The position numbers and the translations under genes were made by a program. Of a stretch of 64,000 nt of DNA, positions 33,245 through 40,972 are shown piece after piece. Each line of letters opens with the position of its first letter. Position 1 is the stretch's first letter. This DNA is from Pseudomonas sp. Q11 (GTDB lineage: Bacteria; Pseudomonadota; Gammaproteobacteria; Pseudomonadales; Pseudomonadaceae), in contig NZ_JAKNQY010000024.1 of the NCBI RefSeq assembly GCF_024494355.1, forward strand, positions 1-64,000. The letters run 5' to 3'. The notes below the pieces were generated by a model. It ran no database searches. It saw only the letters and a program-made list of their open reading frames with translations, and was not told where the DNA came from.

Positions 33245-33347
33245 TGCTGCGTAGTCTTCGCCGATCGCAAAGTTCGGCTTCAGCAGTGATTTGCGTGCTC
33301 GCGAAGGAGGCCTGTCAGTCGACATCCGCTTGACCGACACACCGTTT

Positions 33348-33371
33348 TCGCGGGCAAGTCCGCTCCCACAG
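33348..33371 (-). repeat. Single REP
   Basis: TCGCGGGCAAGTCCGCTCCC followed by ACAG is one minus-sense REP variant between the ABM-like gene and folM. Confidence 0.7.
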
Positions 33372-33431
33372 AGTCGTCGCTGCCCCGCGTGGCTGTTATA
33401 GTTTTGCGATTGCCGTGAACCGAGCCGTCCT

Positions 33432-34142
33432 ATGCCCAGCGCCACCGCTCCGATCCTGATCACCGGCGCTGCCCAGCGCGTCGGCTTGCATTGCGCCCAT
33501 CGATTGCTCGAAGACGGTCACCCGGTGATCGCCACCTACCGCACCGAGCGCCCGGGCGTGCAGGCGTTGCGGGATATGGGGGCGATCGTACTGTTCGCTG
33601 ACTTTTCCAGTGAAACAGGGATTTTGGCCTTCATTGAGCAGCTCAAGCAGCACACCGACCGATTACGGGCCATTGTGCACAACGCCTCAGCGTGGCTGGC
33701 CGAGGCGCCAGGCAATGAAGCGGCAGCGTTCAATGCCATGTTCGCCGTACACATGCTCGCGCCCTATCTGATCAACCTGCATTGTGCCGAACTGCTGCAG
33801 CGTTCAACCCCGGCAGATATCGTGCACATCAGCGATGACGTCACGCGCAAGGGCAGCAGCAAGCATATCGCCTATTGCGCCACCAAGGCCGGGCTCGAAA
33901 GCCTGACCCTGTCGTTCGCGGCGAAGTACGCGCCGCACATCAAGGTCAACACAATTGCCCCGGCCCTGCTACTGTTCAATCCCGAAGACGACGCGGCTTA
34001 CCGCGCCAAGGCCCTGGCCAAGTCCGCGCTGGGCATCGAGCCCGGCAGCGAAGTGATCTATCAGAGCCTGCGTTATCTGCTGGACAACCCCTATGTCACC
34101 GGCACGACCCTGACCGTCAACGGCGGACGGCACGTCAAATAG
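33432..34142 (+). CDS. folM: Dihydromonapterin reductase FolM
   Basis: The 236-residue short-chain dehydrogenase has ILITGAAQRVGLHCA with the pteridine-reductase type Arg in the nucleotide loop, VHNASAW, and AYCATKAG as catalytic YxxxK. It reduces dihydromonapterin to tetrahydromonapterin with NADPH, and can also reduce dihydrofolate. The position before folE and folX fixes the assignment. It ends 20 bases before folE. Confidence 0.92.
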   Translation: MPSATAPILITGAAQRVGLHCAHRLLEDGHPVIATYRTERPGVQALRDMGAIVLFADFSSETGILAFIEQLKQHTDRLRAIVHNASAWLAEAPGNEAAAFNAMFAVHMLAPYLINLHCAELLQRSTPADIVHISDDVTRKGSSKHIAYCATKAGLESLTLSFAAKYAPHIKVNTIAPALLLFNPEDDAAYRAKALAKSALGIEPGSEVIYQSLRYLLDNPYVTGTTLTVNGGRHVK

Positions 34143-34162
34143 TCTTGCTTCGAGGATGCACC

Positions 34163-34720
34163 ATGGCGCTATCGCCCCAGAATTATCGCGAGATCCTCAT
34201 CGGCCTGGGCGAAGACCCGGAACGCGAAGGCCTGCTGGATACTCCGGTGCGCGCAGCCAAGGCCATGCAGTACCTTTGTCACGGCTATGAACAGAGCGTT
34301 GAACAAATCGTCAACGGCGCCCTGTTCGCCTCCGACAGCGATGAAATGGTGATCGTCGCCGACATCGAACTCTATTCTCTGTGCGAACATCACCTGTTGC
34401 CCTTCATCGGCAAGGCTCATGTGGCTTATATTCCTACGGGCAAGGTCCTGGGGCTGTCGAAGATTGCCCGGCTGGTGGACATGTTCGCCCGCCGCCTGCA
34501 AATCCAGGAAAACCTCACCCGGCAAATTGCCGATGCGGTGCAGCAAGTTACCCAGGCCGCCGGCGTTGCAGTGGTGATCGAAGCCCAGCACATGTGCATG
34601 ATGATGCGCGGTGTCGAAAAACAGAACTCGACCATGAACACCTCGGTGATGCTCGGCGTTTTTCGCGAGTCCAGCACCACCCGCCAGGAGTTCCTGCAAT
34701 TGATTCGACGGAGCAAGTAA
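34163..34720 (+). CDS. folE: GTP cyclohydrolase I
   Basis: The 185-residue enzyme turns GTP into dihydroneopterin triphosphate. It shows the zinc and active-site residues in YSLCEHHLLPFIGKAHVAYIP, GLSKIARLVDMFARRLQIQE, and EAQHMCMMMRGVEKQNS with the second zinc Cys. It is probably a second folE copy devoted to monapterin synthesis, since it stands between folM and folX; the usual house-keeping copy would be elsewhere. GAGGATGCACC lies before the ATG. Confidence 0.96.
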   Translation: MALSPQNYREILIGLGEDPEREGLLDTPVRAAKAMQYLCHGYEQSVEQIVNGALFASDSDEMVIVADIELYSLCEHHLLPFIGKAHVAYIPTGKVLGLSKIARLVDMFARRLQIQENLTRQIADAVQQVTQAAGVAVVIEAQHMCMMMRGVEKQNSTMNTSVMLGVFRESSTTRQEFLQLIRRSK

Positions 34721-35101
34721 ATGTCACAACTTCAACCGGCCATGGCGCGCATCAAGGTCAAGGACCTGCGCTTGCGCACTTTCATCGGCATCAACGAGGA
34801 CGAAATCCTCAACAAGCAGGATGTGCTGATCAATCTGACCATCCTCTACGCGGCCCAGGATGCGGTGCGCGACAACGACATCGACCACGCACTGAACTAC
34901 CGCACCATCACCAAGGCGATCATCGCCCACGTGGAAGGCAACCGCTTCGCCCTGCTCGAACGCCTGACCCAGGAACTGCTCGATCTGGTCATGGCCAACG
35001 AATCGGTGCTGCATGCCGAAGTCGAGGTCGACAAGCCCCACGCCTTGCGATTTGCCGAGTCGGTGTCGATTACTTTAGCTGCAAGCCGGGCTCCTTCGTA
35101 G
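34721..35101 (+). CDS. folX: Dihydroneopterin triphosphate 2'-epimerase
   Basis: The 126-residue protein is of the FolB/FolX fold: RIKVKDLRLRTFIGINEDE, KQDVLINLTILYA, DHALNYRTITKAI and a final VEVDKPHALRFAESVSI. The FolX name over FolB (dihydroneopterin aldolase) rests on length, the INEDE segment and linkage to folM. Together FolE, FolX and FolM make tetrahydromonapterin. The ATG follows the folE stop directly, and its ribosome site (GGAGC) is within folE. Confidence 0.92.
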   Translation: MSQLQPAMARIKVKDLRLRTFIGINEDEILNKQDVLINLTILYAAQDAVRDNDIDHALNYRTITKAIIAHVEGNRFALLERLTQELLDLVMANESVLHAEVEVDKPHALRFAESVSITLAASRAPS

Positions 35102-35186
35102 CAGCTACAAGCCTCAAGCTGTAAGCTTCAAGCCTGACCACCGCAAACCCACTCTTGCAGCTTGAAGCTTGCCCCTTGAAGCTGTC
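35101..35186. repeat. AGCTT-rich repeat (third family)
   Basis: GCAGCTACAAGCCTCAAGCT, then GTAAGCTTCAAGC, and later CTTGCAGCTTGAAGCTTGCC form a run of related AAGCTTG/CAAGCTT units with partial dyad symmetry between folX and the DUF1244 gene. The 17-mer AGCTGTAAGCTTCAAGC recurs exactly near 48908. Confidence 0.75.
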
Positions 35187-35200
35187 TCGCAGAGACCACC

Positions 35201-35497
35201 ATGAACGACCAACAACGCCTCGAACTTGAAGCCGCCGCTTTCCGTCGGCTGGTAGCCCACCTGGACAGCCGCAAGGATGTGCAGAACATCGACTTGATGA
35301 ACCTCGCCGGCTTCTGCCGCAACTGCCTGTCCAAGTGGTACAAGGCAGCAGCCGATGAACGTCAGATCGAGGTCAGCCTCGATGACGCCCGCGAAGTGGT
35401 CTACGGCATGCCCTACGCCGAGTGGAAAGCCCAATACCAGCAAGAAGCCAGCGCCGAACAGCAAGCAGCGTTTGCCAAAGGAAAACCCGATGCCTGA
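35201..35497 (+). CDS. DUF1244-family protein
   Basis: The 98-residue cytoplasmic protein has the DUF1244 pattern: AAAFRRLVAHLDSRKDVQNI, the conserved LAGFCRNCLSKWYKAAAD with two cysteines spaced CxxC, and REVVYGMPYAEWK. Function is unknown. Its end overlaps the HopJ-like gene by 8 bases, so the two are coupled. Confidence 0.85.
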   Translation: MNDQQRLELEAAAFRRLVAHLDSRKDVQNIDLMNLAGFCRNCLSKWYKAAADERQIEVSLDDAREVVYGMPYAEWKAQYQQEASAEQQAAFAKGKPDA

Positions 35498-35828
35498 CCT
35501 GAACACCCTGCGCGCCAGCCTCAAGAGCGGCGAACATATTTTTGCCGACACCCTGGCGTTTATCTCCAACGGCTACGACTACCAGCCTCTGCCTTTTAAA
35601 AACGGTGACGTCGACAACGCCGCCGGGCAGAACGAAGGCTCTTGCAAGGCCCTCGGCCTGGCCCTGCTCGAAGGCTTGAGCGATGAAGAAGCCCTGCTGG
35701 CGTTTGGCGAACATTACCGGTCGGTACTGGCCACGCCTGAAGGCAGCGATCACGGCAATATCCGCGCGTTGATGACCCATGGTTTGGCTGGCGTGAAGTT
35801 CGGGGCGCAGCCGTTGCGGCGGCGCTGA
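35490..35828 (+). CDS. HopJ-family protein
   Basis: The 112-residue protein matches the HopJ family: FADTLAFISNGYDYQPLPFKNG, NAAGQNEGSCK and LLAFGEHYRSVL. The name derives from a P. syringae type III effector, but the family is widespread in bacteria without such a system, and no secretion genes are near. A cytoplasmic role is more likely. Its ATG lies within the DUF1244 gene. Confidence 0.85.
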   Translation: MPDLNTLRASLKSGEHIFADTLAFISNGYDYQPLPFKNGDVDNAAGQNEGSCKALGLALLEGLSDEEALLAFGEHYRSVLATPEGSDHGNIRALMTHGLAGVKFGAQPLRRR

Positions 35829-35865
35829 TCCAACGCGCCTCCCCTCTGTGCCGAGGTCCGCTTTT

Positions 35866-35998
35866 CTGTGGCGAGGGAGCTTGCTCCCGCTGGGCTACGA
35901 AGTAGCCCCCAGACGGCCCCTGCATGTGAACTGATGCACCAGGCGTGCTGATTTGGGACTGCTGCGCAGTCCAGCGGGAGCAAGCTCCCTCGCCACAG
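35866..35998. repeat. REPIN of family 2
   Basis: CTGTGGCGAGGGAGCTTGCT followed by CCCGCTGGGCT and, about 95 bases on, its complement, form a long inverted repeat. It takes up most of the 304-bp gap between the HopJ-like gene and the aminotransferase; nothing else is evident there except the promoter side of the latter. Confidence 0.9.
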
Positions 35999-36132
35999 AA
36001 ACAGTTCTCGCCAGACTCACTGATCTCACATCCCGACTTTTAAGATTGACCCGGCAACTTTATTTCGTTTGCCGGCCACCTCTGCTCGCGGCTTAGATAA
36101 AGGGAATCTTTCCTTCGTCCGAGCCGTCATCC

Positions 36133-37383
36133 ATGAACAGCGAAACCATCAGCCAGTCGATTTCCATCGTGCATCCCGTCAGCCTCAGCCACGGCAAAAA
36201 TGCCGAGGTCTGGGACACCGATGGCAAACGCTACATCGATTTCGTGGGTGGCATCGGCGTGTTGAACCTCGGTCACTGCCATCCTCGCATTGTCGAAGCC
36301 ATCCGCGAACAGGCGACCCGACTGACGCATTACGCCTTCAACGCCGCCCCGCACGCGCCCTACATCGAACTAATGGAACGCCTGGCAGCGTTTGTTCCGG
36401 TGGATTACCCGGTCAGCGGCATGCTCACCAACAGTGGCGCCGAAGCCGCGGAAAACGCCTTGAAGATCGTACGCGGCGCCACGGGCCGCACCGCCGTCAT
36501 CGCCTTTGACGGCGGTTTCCACGGCAGAACCCTGGCCACCCTCAACCTCAACGGCAAAGTCGCACCCTACAAACAGAAAGTCGGCGTATTGCCCGGCCCG
36601 GTCTATCACCTGCCCTACCCCAGCAAGGACAACGGTGTCACCTGCGAAGAGGCGTTGAAGGCCATGGAGCGGTTGTTCAGCGTCGAGATCGACGTGAATG
36701 ACGTCGCGTGTTTCATCGTCGAACCGGTGCAGGGCGAAGCCGGTTTCCTGCCGATGGATGTTCCGTTCGCCCAGGCCCTGCGAAGGTTCTGCGACGAAAA
36801 GGGCATTGTGTTGATCATCGATGAAATCCAGTCCGGCTTCGGCCGCACCGGCCAGCGCTTTGCGTTCTCGCGACTGGGCATCGAGCCGGACCTGATCCTG
36901 CTGGGTAAAAGCATTGCCGGCGGCGTCCCCCTGGGCGCCGTGGTGGGGCGCAAGTCGCTGCTGGACAATCTGCCCAAAGGCGGCCTGGGCGGCACTTACT
37001 CAGGCAACCCCATCGCCTGCGCCGCCGCATTGGCAACCCTGGAGGAAATGACCGACGCAAACCTGCAAGCCTGGGGCACGCAACAGGAAGAGGCGATTGT
37101 CAGCCGCTACGAGTCATGGCGCAGCCGCGGGCTGTCACCTTACCTGGGCCGCCTGACCGGCGTCGGCGCGATGCGCGGCATCGAACTGGCCCATGCCAAC
37201 GGCAGCCCGGCCTCGGCACAATTGACGCAATTGCTGGCCTTGGCGCGGGAGTCTGGTTTGTTGCTGATGCCCAGCGGCAAGTCCCGACACATCATTCGAC
37301 TGCTGGCGCCACTGACGACCGAGTCGGCGGTGTTGGAGGAAGGGTTGGATATTCTGGGAGCTTGCCTGGCGAAGCTGTCTTAA
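36133..37383 (+). CDS. Class III aminotransferase, probably 2-aminoadipate transaminase
   Basis: The 416-residue PLP enzyme has VGGIGVLNLGHCHP, LTNSGAEAAENALKI, FDGGFHGRTLATL, VIEPVQGE-type CFIVEPVQGEAGF, IDEIQSGFGRTG and the PLP lysine in LLGKSIAGGVPLG. It belongs to the GabT/OAT group. The start (NSETISQSISIVHPVSLSHG) closely resembles, from memory, the P. putida enzyme of D-lysine breakdown that acts on 2-aminoadipate. GABA or 5-aminovalerate are alternatives. It is monocistronic. Confidence 0.85.
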   Translation: MNSETISQSISIVHPVSLSHGKNAEVWDTDGKRYIDFVGGIGVLNLGHCHPRIVEAIREQATRLTHYAFNAAPHAPYIELMERLAAFVPVDYPVSGMLTNSGAEAAENALKIVRGATGRTAVIAFDGGFHGRTLATLNLNGKVAPYKQKVGVLPGPVYHLPYPSKDNGVTCEEALKAMERLFSVEIDVNDVACFIVEPVQGEAGFLPMDVPFAQALRRFCDEKGIVLIIDEIQSGFGRTGQRFAFSRLGIEPDLILLGKSIAGGVPLGAVVGRKSLLDNLPKGGLGGTYSGNPIACAAALATLEEMTDANLQAWGTQQEEAIVSRYESWRSRGLSPYLGRLTGVGAMRGIELAHANGSPASAQLTQLLALARESGLLLMPSGKSRHIIRLLAPLTTESAVLEEGLDILGACLAKLS

Positions 37384-37412
37384 AGTGCAGCTCTTCTGAC
37401 CACACAAAAAAT

Positions 37413-37503
37413 CTGTGGGAGCGAGCCTGCTCGCGATTCGGTGGCACATCCAACACTGATGCAAGCTGACCCGGCGCCATCGCGAGCAGGCTCGCTCCCA
37501 CAG
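37413..37503. repeat. REPIN (family 1)
   Basis: An inverted pair of REP cores, separated by about 42 bases, lies between the convergent aminotransferase and trxB genes. Confidence 0.9.
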
Positions 37504-37556
37504 GGGGTTTGTGGCGAACAAAACATCTTGTCCACTGAACAGAAAAATCCCGCGCA

Positions 37557-37586
37557 TAAAAAACCGGCCGAAGCCGGTTTTTTATA
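37557..37586. terminator. Bidirectional terminator at the end of trxB
   Basis: AAAAAACCGGC, a CGAA loop and GCCGGTTTTTT make a compact stem-loop with a T run on both strands, 10 bases beyond the trxB stop. Confidence 0.88.
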
Positions 37587-37595
37587 CCAGTTGAA

Positions 37596-38558
37596 TCAGA
37601 ACGAAGCGTTCTGCAGACCGTCCAGGTAACGCTCGGTGTCCAAGGCTGCCATGCAACCGGCACCCGCCGAGGTAATCGCCTGGCGGTAGACGTGGTCGGC
37701 CACGTCGCCGGCCGCGAAAATGCCTTCCACGCTGGTGGCGGTGGCGTTGCCTTCACGGCCGCCCTTGACCACCAGGTAGCCATCCTTGAGTTCCAGCTGG
37801 CCTTCGAACAGCGAGGTGTTCGGTGTGTGGCCGATGGCGATGAATACGCCGTCGACTTTGATCTCGTCAAAGCTGCCGTCGTTGTTCTTCAGACGGGCAC
37901 CGGTCACGCCCATGTTGTCACCCAGCACTTCGTCCAGGGTCGCGTTGAGTTTGAGGATGATCTTGCCTTCAGCCACACGGGCATTGAGCTTGTCGATCAG
38001 GATCTTCTCGGCGCGGAAGGTTTCGCGACGATGGATCAGGGTGACCGTGCTGGCAATGTTGGCCAGGTACAGGGCTTCCTCAACGGCGGTGTTGCCGCCA
38101 CCGACTACGGCCACTGGTTTGTTGCGGTAGAAGAAACCGTCGCAAGTGGCGCAGGCGGAAACGCCTTTGCCCATGAACGCTTCTTCCGACGGCAGGCCCA
38201 AGTAACGAGCGCTGGCGCCGGTTGCAATGATCAGGGCATCGCAGGTGTAGGTCGCGCTGTCGCCGGTCAGGGTGTACGGCTTGGCGGCGAAGTCCACGGC
38301 ATTGATGTGGTCGAAAACGATCTCGGTCTCGAAGCGCTCGGCATGCTCTTTCATGCGCTCCATCAACACCGGGCCGGTCAGGCCGTGGACATCGCCCGGC
38401 CAGTTATCGACTTCAGTGGTGGTGGTCAATTGACCGCCGGCCTGCATGCCGGTGATCAGCAGTGGCTTGAGGTTGGCACGGGCCGCATACACCGCAGCGC
38501 TGTAACCGGCAGGGCCGGAACCGAGAATAATCACTCGCGAATGACGCACTTCAGACAT
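37596..38558 (-). CDS. trxB: Thioredoxin reductase
   Basis: The 320-residue flavoprotein passes electrons from NADPH to thioredoxin. It has the FAD loop VIILGSGPAGYSAAVYAARA, the redox pair CATC in GVSACATCDGFF, the NADPH loop VVGGGNTAVEEALYLA and the closing GIFAAGDVADHVYRQAITSAG. Start at 38558 has CAGGAGCAGG upstream. It is divergent from cysZ. Confidence 0.96.
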   Translation of the reverse strand: MSEVRHSRVIILGSGPAGYSAAVYAARANLKPLLITGMQAGGQLTTTTEVDNWPGDVHGLTGPVLMERMKEHAERFETEIVFDHINAVDFAAKPYTLTGDSATYTCDALIIATGASARYLGLPSEEAFMGKGVSACATCDGFFYRNKPVAVVGGGNTAVEEALYLANIASTVTLIHRRETFRAEKILIDKLNARVAEGKIILKLNATLDEVLGDNMGVTGARLKNNDGSFDEIKVDGVFIAIGHTPNTSLFEGQLELKDGYLVVKGGREGNATATSVEGIFAAGDVADHVYRQAITSAGAGCMAALDTERYLDGLQNASF

Positions 38559-38860
38559 GACCTGCTCCTGTTGACCGGACCTGACGGACCGGGACGCCGG
38601 ATGAGCGGCGCGAATAAAAAGGGACTGTTGACGCACTTGGGGAAGGCTTTGGTTCGACAGTCCTGAAAAAGAATGGGTGCAGCGTATCGAGGGAGCGAAG
38701 ATTAAGGAAATACGGTTTAACAATCCAGCTCATAGGTGAGCTCTATCCGTATCGGTCAGCTCAATAAACTCGGCAAACGTTGTTACACGCCATGTCGATG
38801 CTTTCCCGAGCCCGGCAAAGCCGGTATGGTCGGCGCGTTCATCTTCGCTCGGAGCCTCCT

Positions 38861-39616
38861 ATGCCCGCCCCCGTCCTGTCCGGCCCGCAATATTTGCGAG
38901 AAGGCCTCAAACTGGTCTTAAGCCCGGGTCTGCGATTGTTTGTACTGTTGCCATTGATGATCAACCTGGTGCTGTTCGTCGGATTGATCTACCTGGCCGG
39001 CCATCAGTTCAGCCTATGGGTCGACACGCTGATGCCGTCGTTACCGGATTGGCTGAGCTTTCTCAACTATGTCCTGTGGCCGCTGTTCGTAGTGCTTGTG
39101 GTGCTGATGGTGTTTTTCACCTTCACCATGCTTGCCAATATCATTGCCGCGCCGTTCAACGGTTTTCTCGCGGAGAAAGTCGAAGTGGTCATCCGTGGCA
39201 GCGACGACTTCCCGGCCTTCAGTTGGAGTGAGTTGATCGCCATGATCCCGCGCACCCTGGCCCGGGAGGCACGCAAGCTTGGCTATTTCCTGCCTCGCGC
39301 CTTGGGACTGTTGGTGCTGTCCTTCATTCCGGTGATCAATATCGTGGCCGCGCCGTTGTGGCTGCTGTTCGGGGTCTGGATGATGGCGATCCAGTACATC
39401 GACTACCCGGCGGACAACCATAAGCTGGGCTGGAACGAAATGCTCGCCTGGCTGCGGGAAAAACGCTGGCAGAGCCTGGGCTTTGGCGGCAGCGTGTACC
39501 TGGTGCTGCTGATCCCGGTGGTCAACATCCTGATGATGCCGGCGGCCGTGGCCGGGGCGACCTTGTTCTGGGTCCGCGAGCAAGGCGCCGAGACCGCGTT
39601 GGCCCGGCAAGGCTGA
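38861..39616 (+). CDS. cysZ: Sulfate uptake protein CysZ
   Basis: The 251-residue inner-membrane protein has hydrophobic helices at about 25-50, 68-95, 145-180 and 200-235, with the family features LSGPQYLREGLKLVLSPGLR, IIAAPFNGFLAEKVE, IPVINIVAAPLWLLFG and AIQYIDYPADNHK. CysZ is a sulfate permease feeding assimilation. ATG at 38861 follows GGAGCCTCCT. The cysD/cysNC genes that activate sulfate are about 8 kb away. Confidence 0.95.
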   Translation: MPAPVLSGPQYLREGLKLVLSPGLRLFVLLPLMINLVLFVGLIYLAGHQFSLWVDTLMPSLPDWLSFLNYVLWPLFVVLVVLMVFFTFTMLANIIAAPFNGFLAEKVEVVIRGSDDFPAFSWSELIAMIPRTLAREARKLGYFLPRALGLLVLSFIPVINIVAAPLWLLFGVWMMAIQYIDYPADNHKLGWNEMLAWLREKRWQSLGFGGSVYLVLLIPVVNILMMPAAVAGATLFWVREQGAETALARQG

Positions 39617-39679
39617 CCGGTCACAAATCCATCATCCAAGCGTCACAATGGCGAAACGGCCCCAGTCGACACTGGGGTC

Positions 39680-40855
39680 ATGACCACACACCTGCATATC
39701 ACCCTCATCACCGAAACCTTCCCGCCGGAAATCAATGGCGTGGCCAATACCCTGGGCCGCCTGTGCGACGGCTTGCGCGCCCGCGGGCATCAGGTGGAAT
39801 TGATACGGCCTCGTCAGGCTGGCGACCAGCGCCAGGCCAGTGACGAGCAACTGATGCTGTGCCGGGGCTGGCCGCTACCGGGGTATCCGGGCCTGCAGTG
39901 GGGCCAGGCTTCGATGCACAAGCTGCTGCGGCGCTGGAAACGTCATCGTCCGGACGTGCTGTACATCGCCACGGAAGGGCCGCTGGGTTTATCGGCGTTG
40001 CGGGCGGCGCGGCGCCTGGGCATATCGGTGGTCAGTGGCTTCCACACCAACTTCCAGCAATACACCCAGCAGTATGGCCTCGAGTTATTGAGTCGCGCCC
40101 TCACCCATTACCTGCGTTGGTTCCACAACCGTTCCAACCTGACCCTGGTGCCGAGCCTCAGTCAGCGCATGGAGCTGGAACGCCGGCATTTCGAGCGCGT
40201 GGCGCTGTTGTCCCGCGGTGTGGACAGCCAACTGTTCCACCCGATCAAACGCTCGACAACCCTGCGTGAGGCCTGGGGCTTGGGCGACGACGATATTGCG
40301 CTGATCCATGTCGGGCGTCTGGCGCCGGAAAAGAACCTGAACTTGCTCAAACGCAGTTTCAAAACACTGTGTAGCGCTTTCCCGGAGCGGCGGCTGAAAC
40401 TGGTGGTGGTCGGTGACGGTCCACAACGGGCCGCGCTGCAACAGGAACTGCCCGACGCAATTTTTTGTGGGGCCCAGCGTGGCGAGTCGTTGGCCAGCCA
40501 TTATGCGTCCGGGGATGTATTCCTCTTTCCGAGCCTGACCGAAACCTTCGGCAATGTCGTGCTGGAAGCACTGGCATCCGGGTTAGGTGTGGTGGCCTAC
40601 GATCAGGCCGCCGCGGCACAACACATCCGTCATGGTCATAACGGCGTGCTGGCCATGCCGGGGGATGAAGAGGCGTTCTGCGACGCGGCCCGGTGGCTGC
40701 TGGAGGAGCGTGAAACCTTGCGTTGCGTGCGCCTTAATGCGCGCCAACATGCCAGCCGCCAGGGCTGGGCATCGGTGATCGAGCAGTTCGAAACGCAGTT
40801 GCGTGGGGTTTGTCAGATCGAGTCATCGTTGCCCCAGGTGGTGTCGCCGCGCTGA
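39680..40855 (+). CDS. GT4-family glycosyltransferase
   Basis: The 391-residue enzyme has two Rossmann-like halves: ITLITETFPPEINGVANTLGRL at the start, and in the second half HVGRLAPEKNLNLL, VVGDGPQRAAL, and PSLTETFGNVVLEALASG, where the EX7E-type glutamates bind the nucleotide sugar. Family members include mannosyl- and sulfoquinovosyl-type transferases to glycerolipids. Acceptor and donor are unknown. It follows cysZ by 63 bp and is not clearly in the same transcript. Confidence 0.88.
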   Translation: MTTHLHITLITETFPPEINGVANTLGRLCDGLRARGHQVELIRPRQAGDQRQASDEQLMLCRGWPLPGYPGLQWGQASMHKLLRRWKRHRPDVLYIATEGPLGLSALRAARRLGISVVSGFHTNFQQYTQQYGLELLSRALTHYLRWFHNRSNLTLVPSLSQRMELERRHFERVALLSRGVDSQLFHPIKRSTTLREAWGLGDDDIALIHVGRLAPEKNLNLLKRSFKTLCSAFPERRLKLVVVGDGPQRAALQQELPDAIFCGAQRGESLASHYASGDVFLFPSLTETFGNVVLEALASGLGVVAYDQAAAAQHIRHGHNGVLAMPGDEEAFCDAARWLLEERETLRCVRLNARQHASRQGWASVIEQFETQLRGVCQIESSLPQVVSPR

Positions 40856-40861
40856 AAAGCG

Positions 40862-40952
40862 TCGCGGGCAAGCCTTGCTCCCACAGAGTTATCAGTCGCT
40901 CACAAATAGTGTGCTCACTGAAGATACTGTGGGAGCAAGGCTTGCCCGCGAT
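40862..40952. repeat. REPIN of the GCAAGGCTTGCCCGCGAT variant
   Basis: An inverted pair with outward orientation (TCGCGGGCAAGCCTTGCTCC first, complement second) lies between the convergent glycosyltransferase and old-yellow-enzyme genes. Confidence 0.88.
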
Positions 40953-40972
40953 GAGGCCCTACAAAGCGCCGC

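Noticed and set aside
35490..35828. HopJ-like gene as a sign of a virulence island
   Set aside because: No hrp box, secretion genes or composition shift; the family is widespread in non-pathogens.
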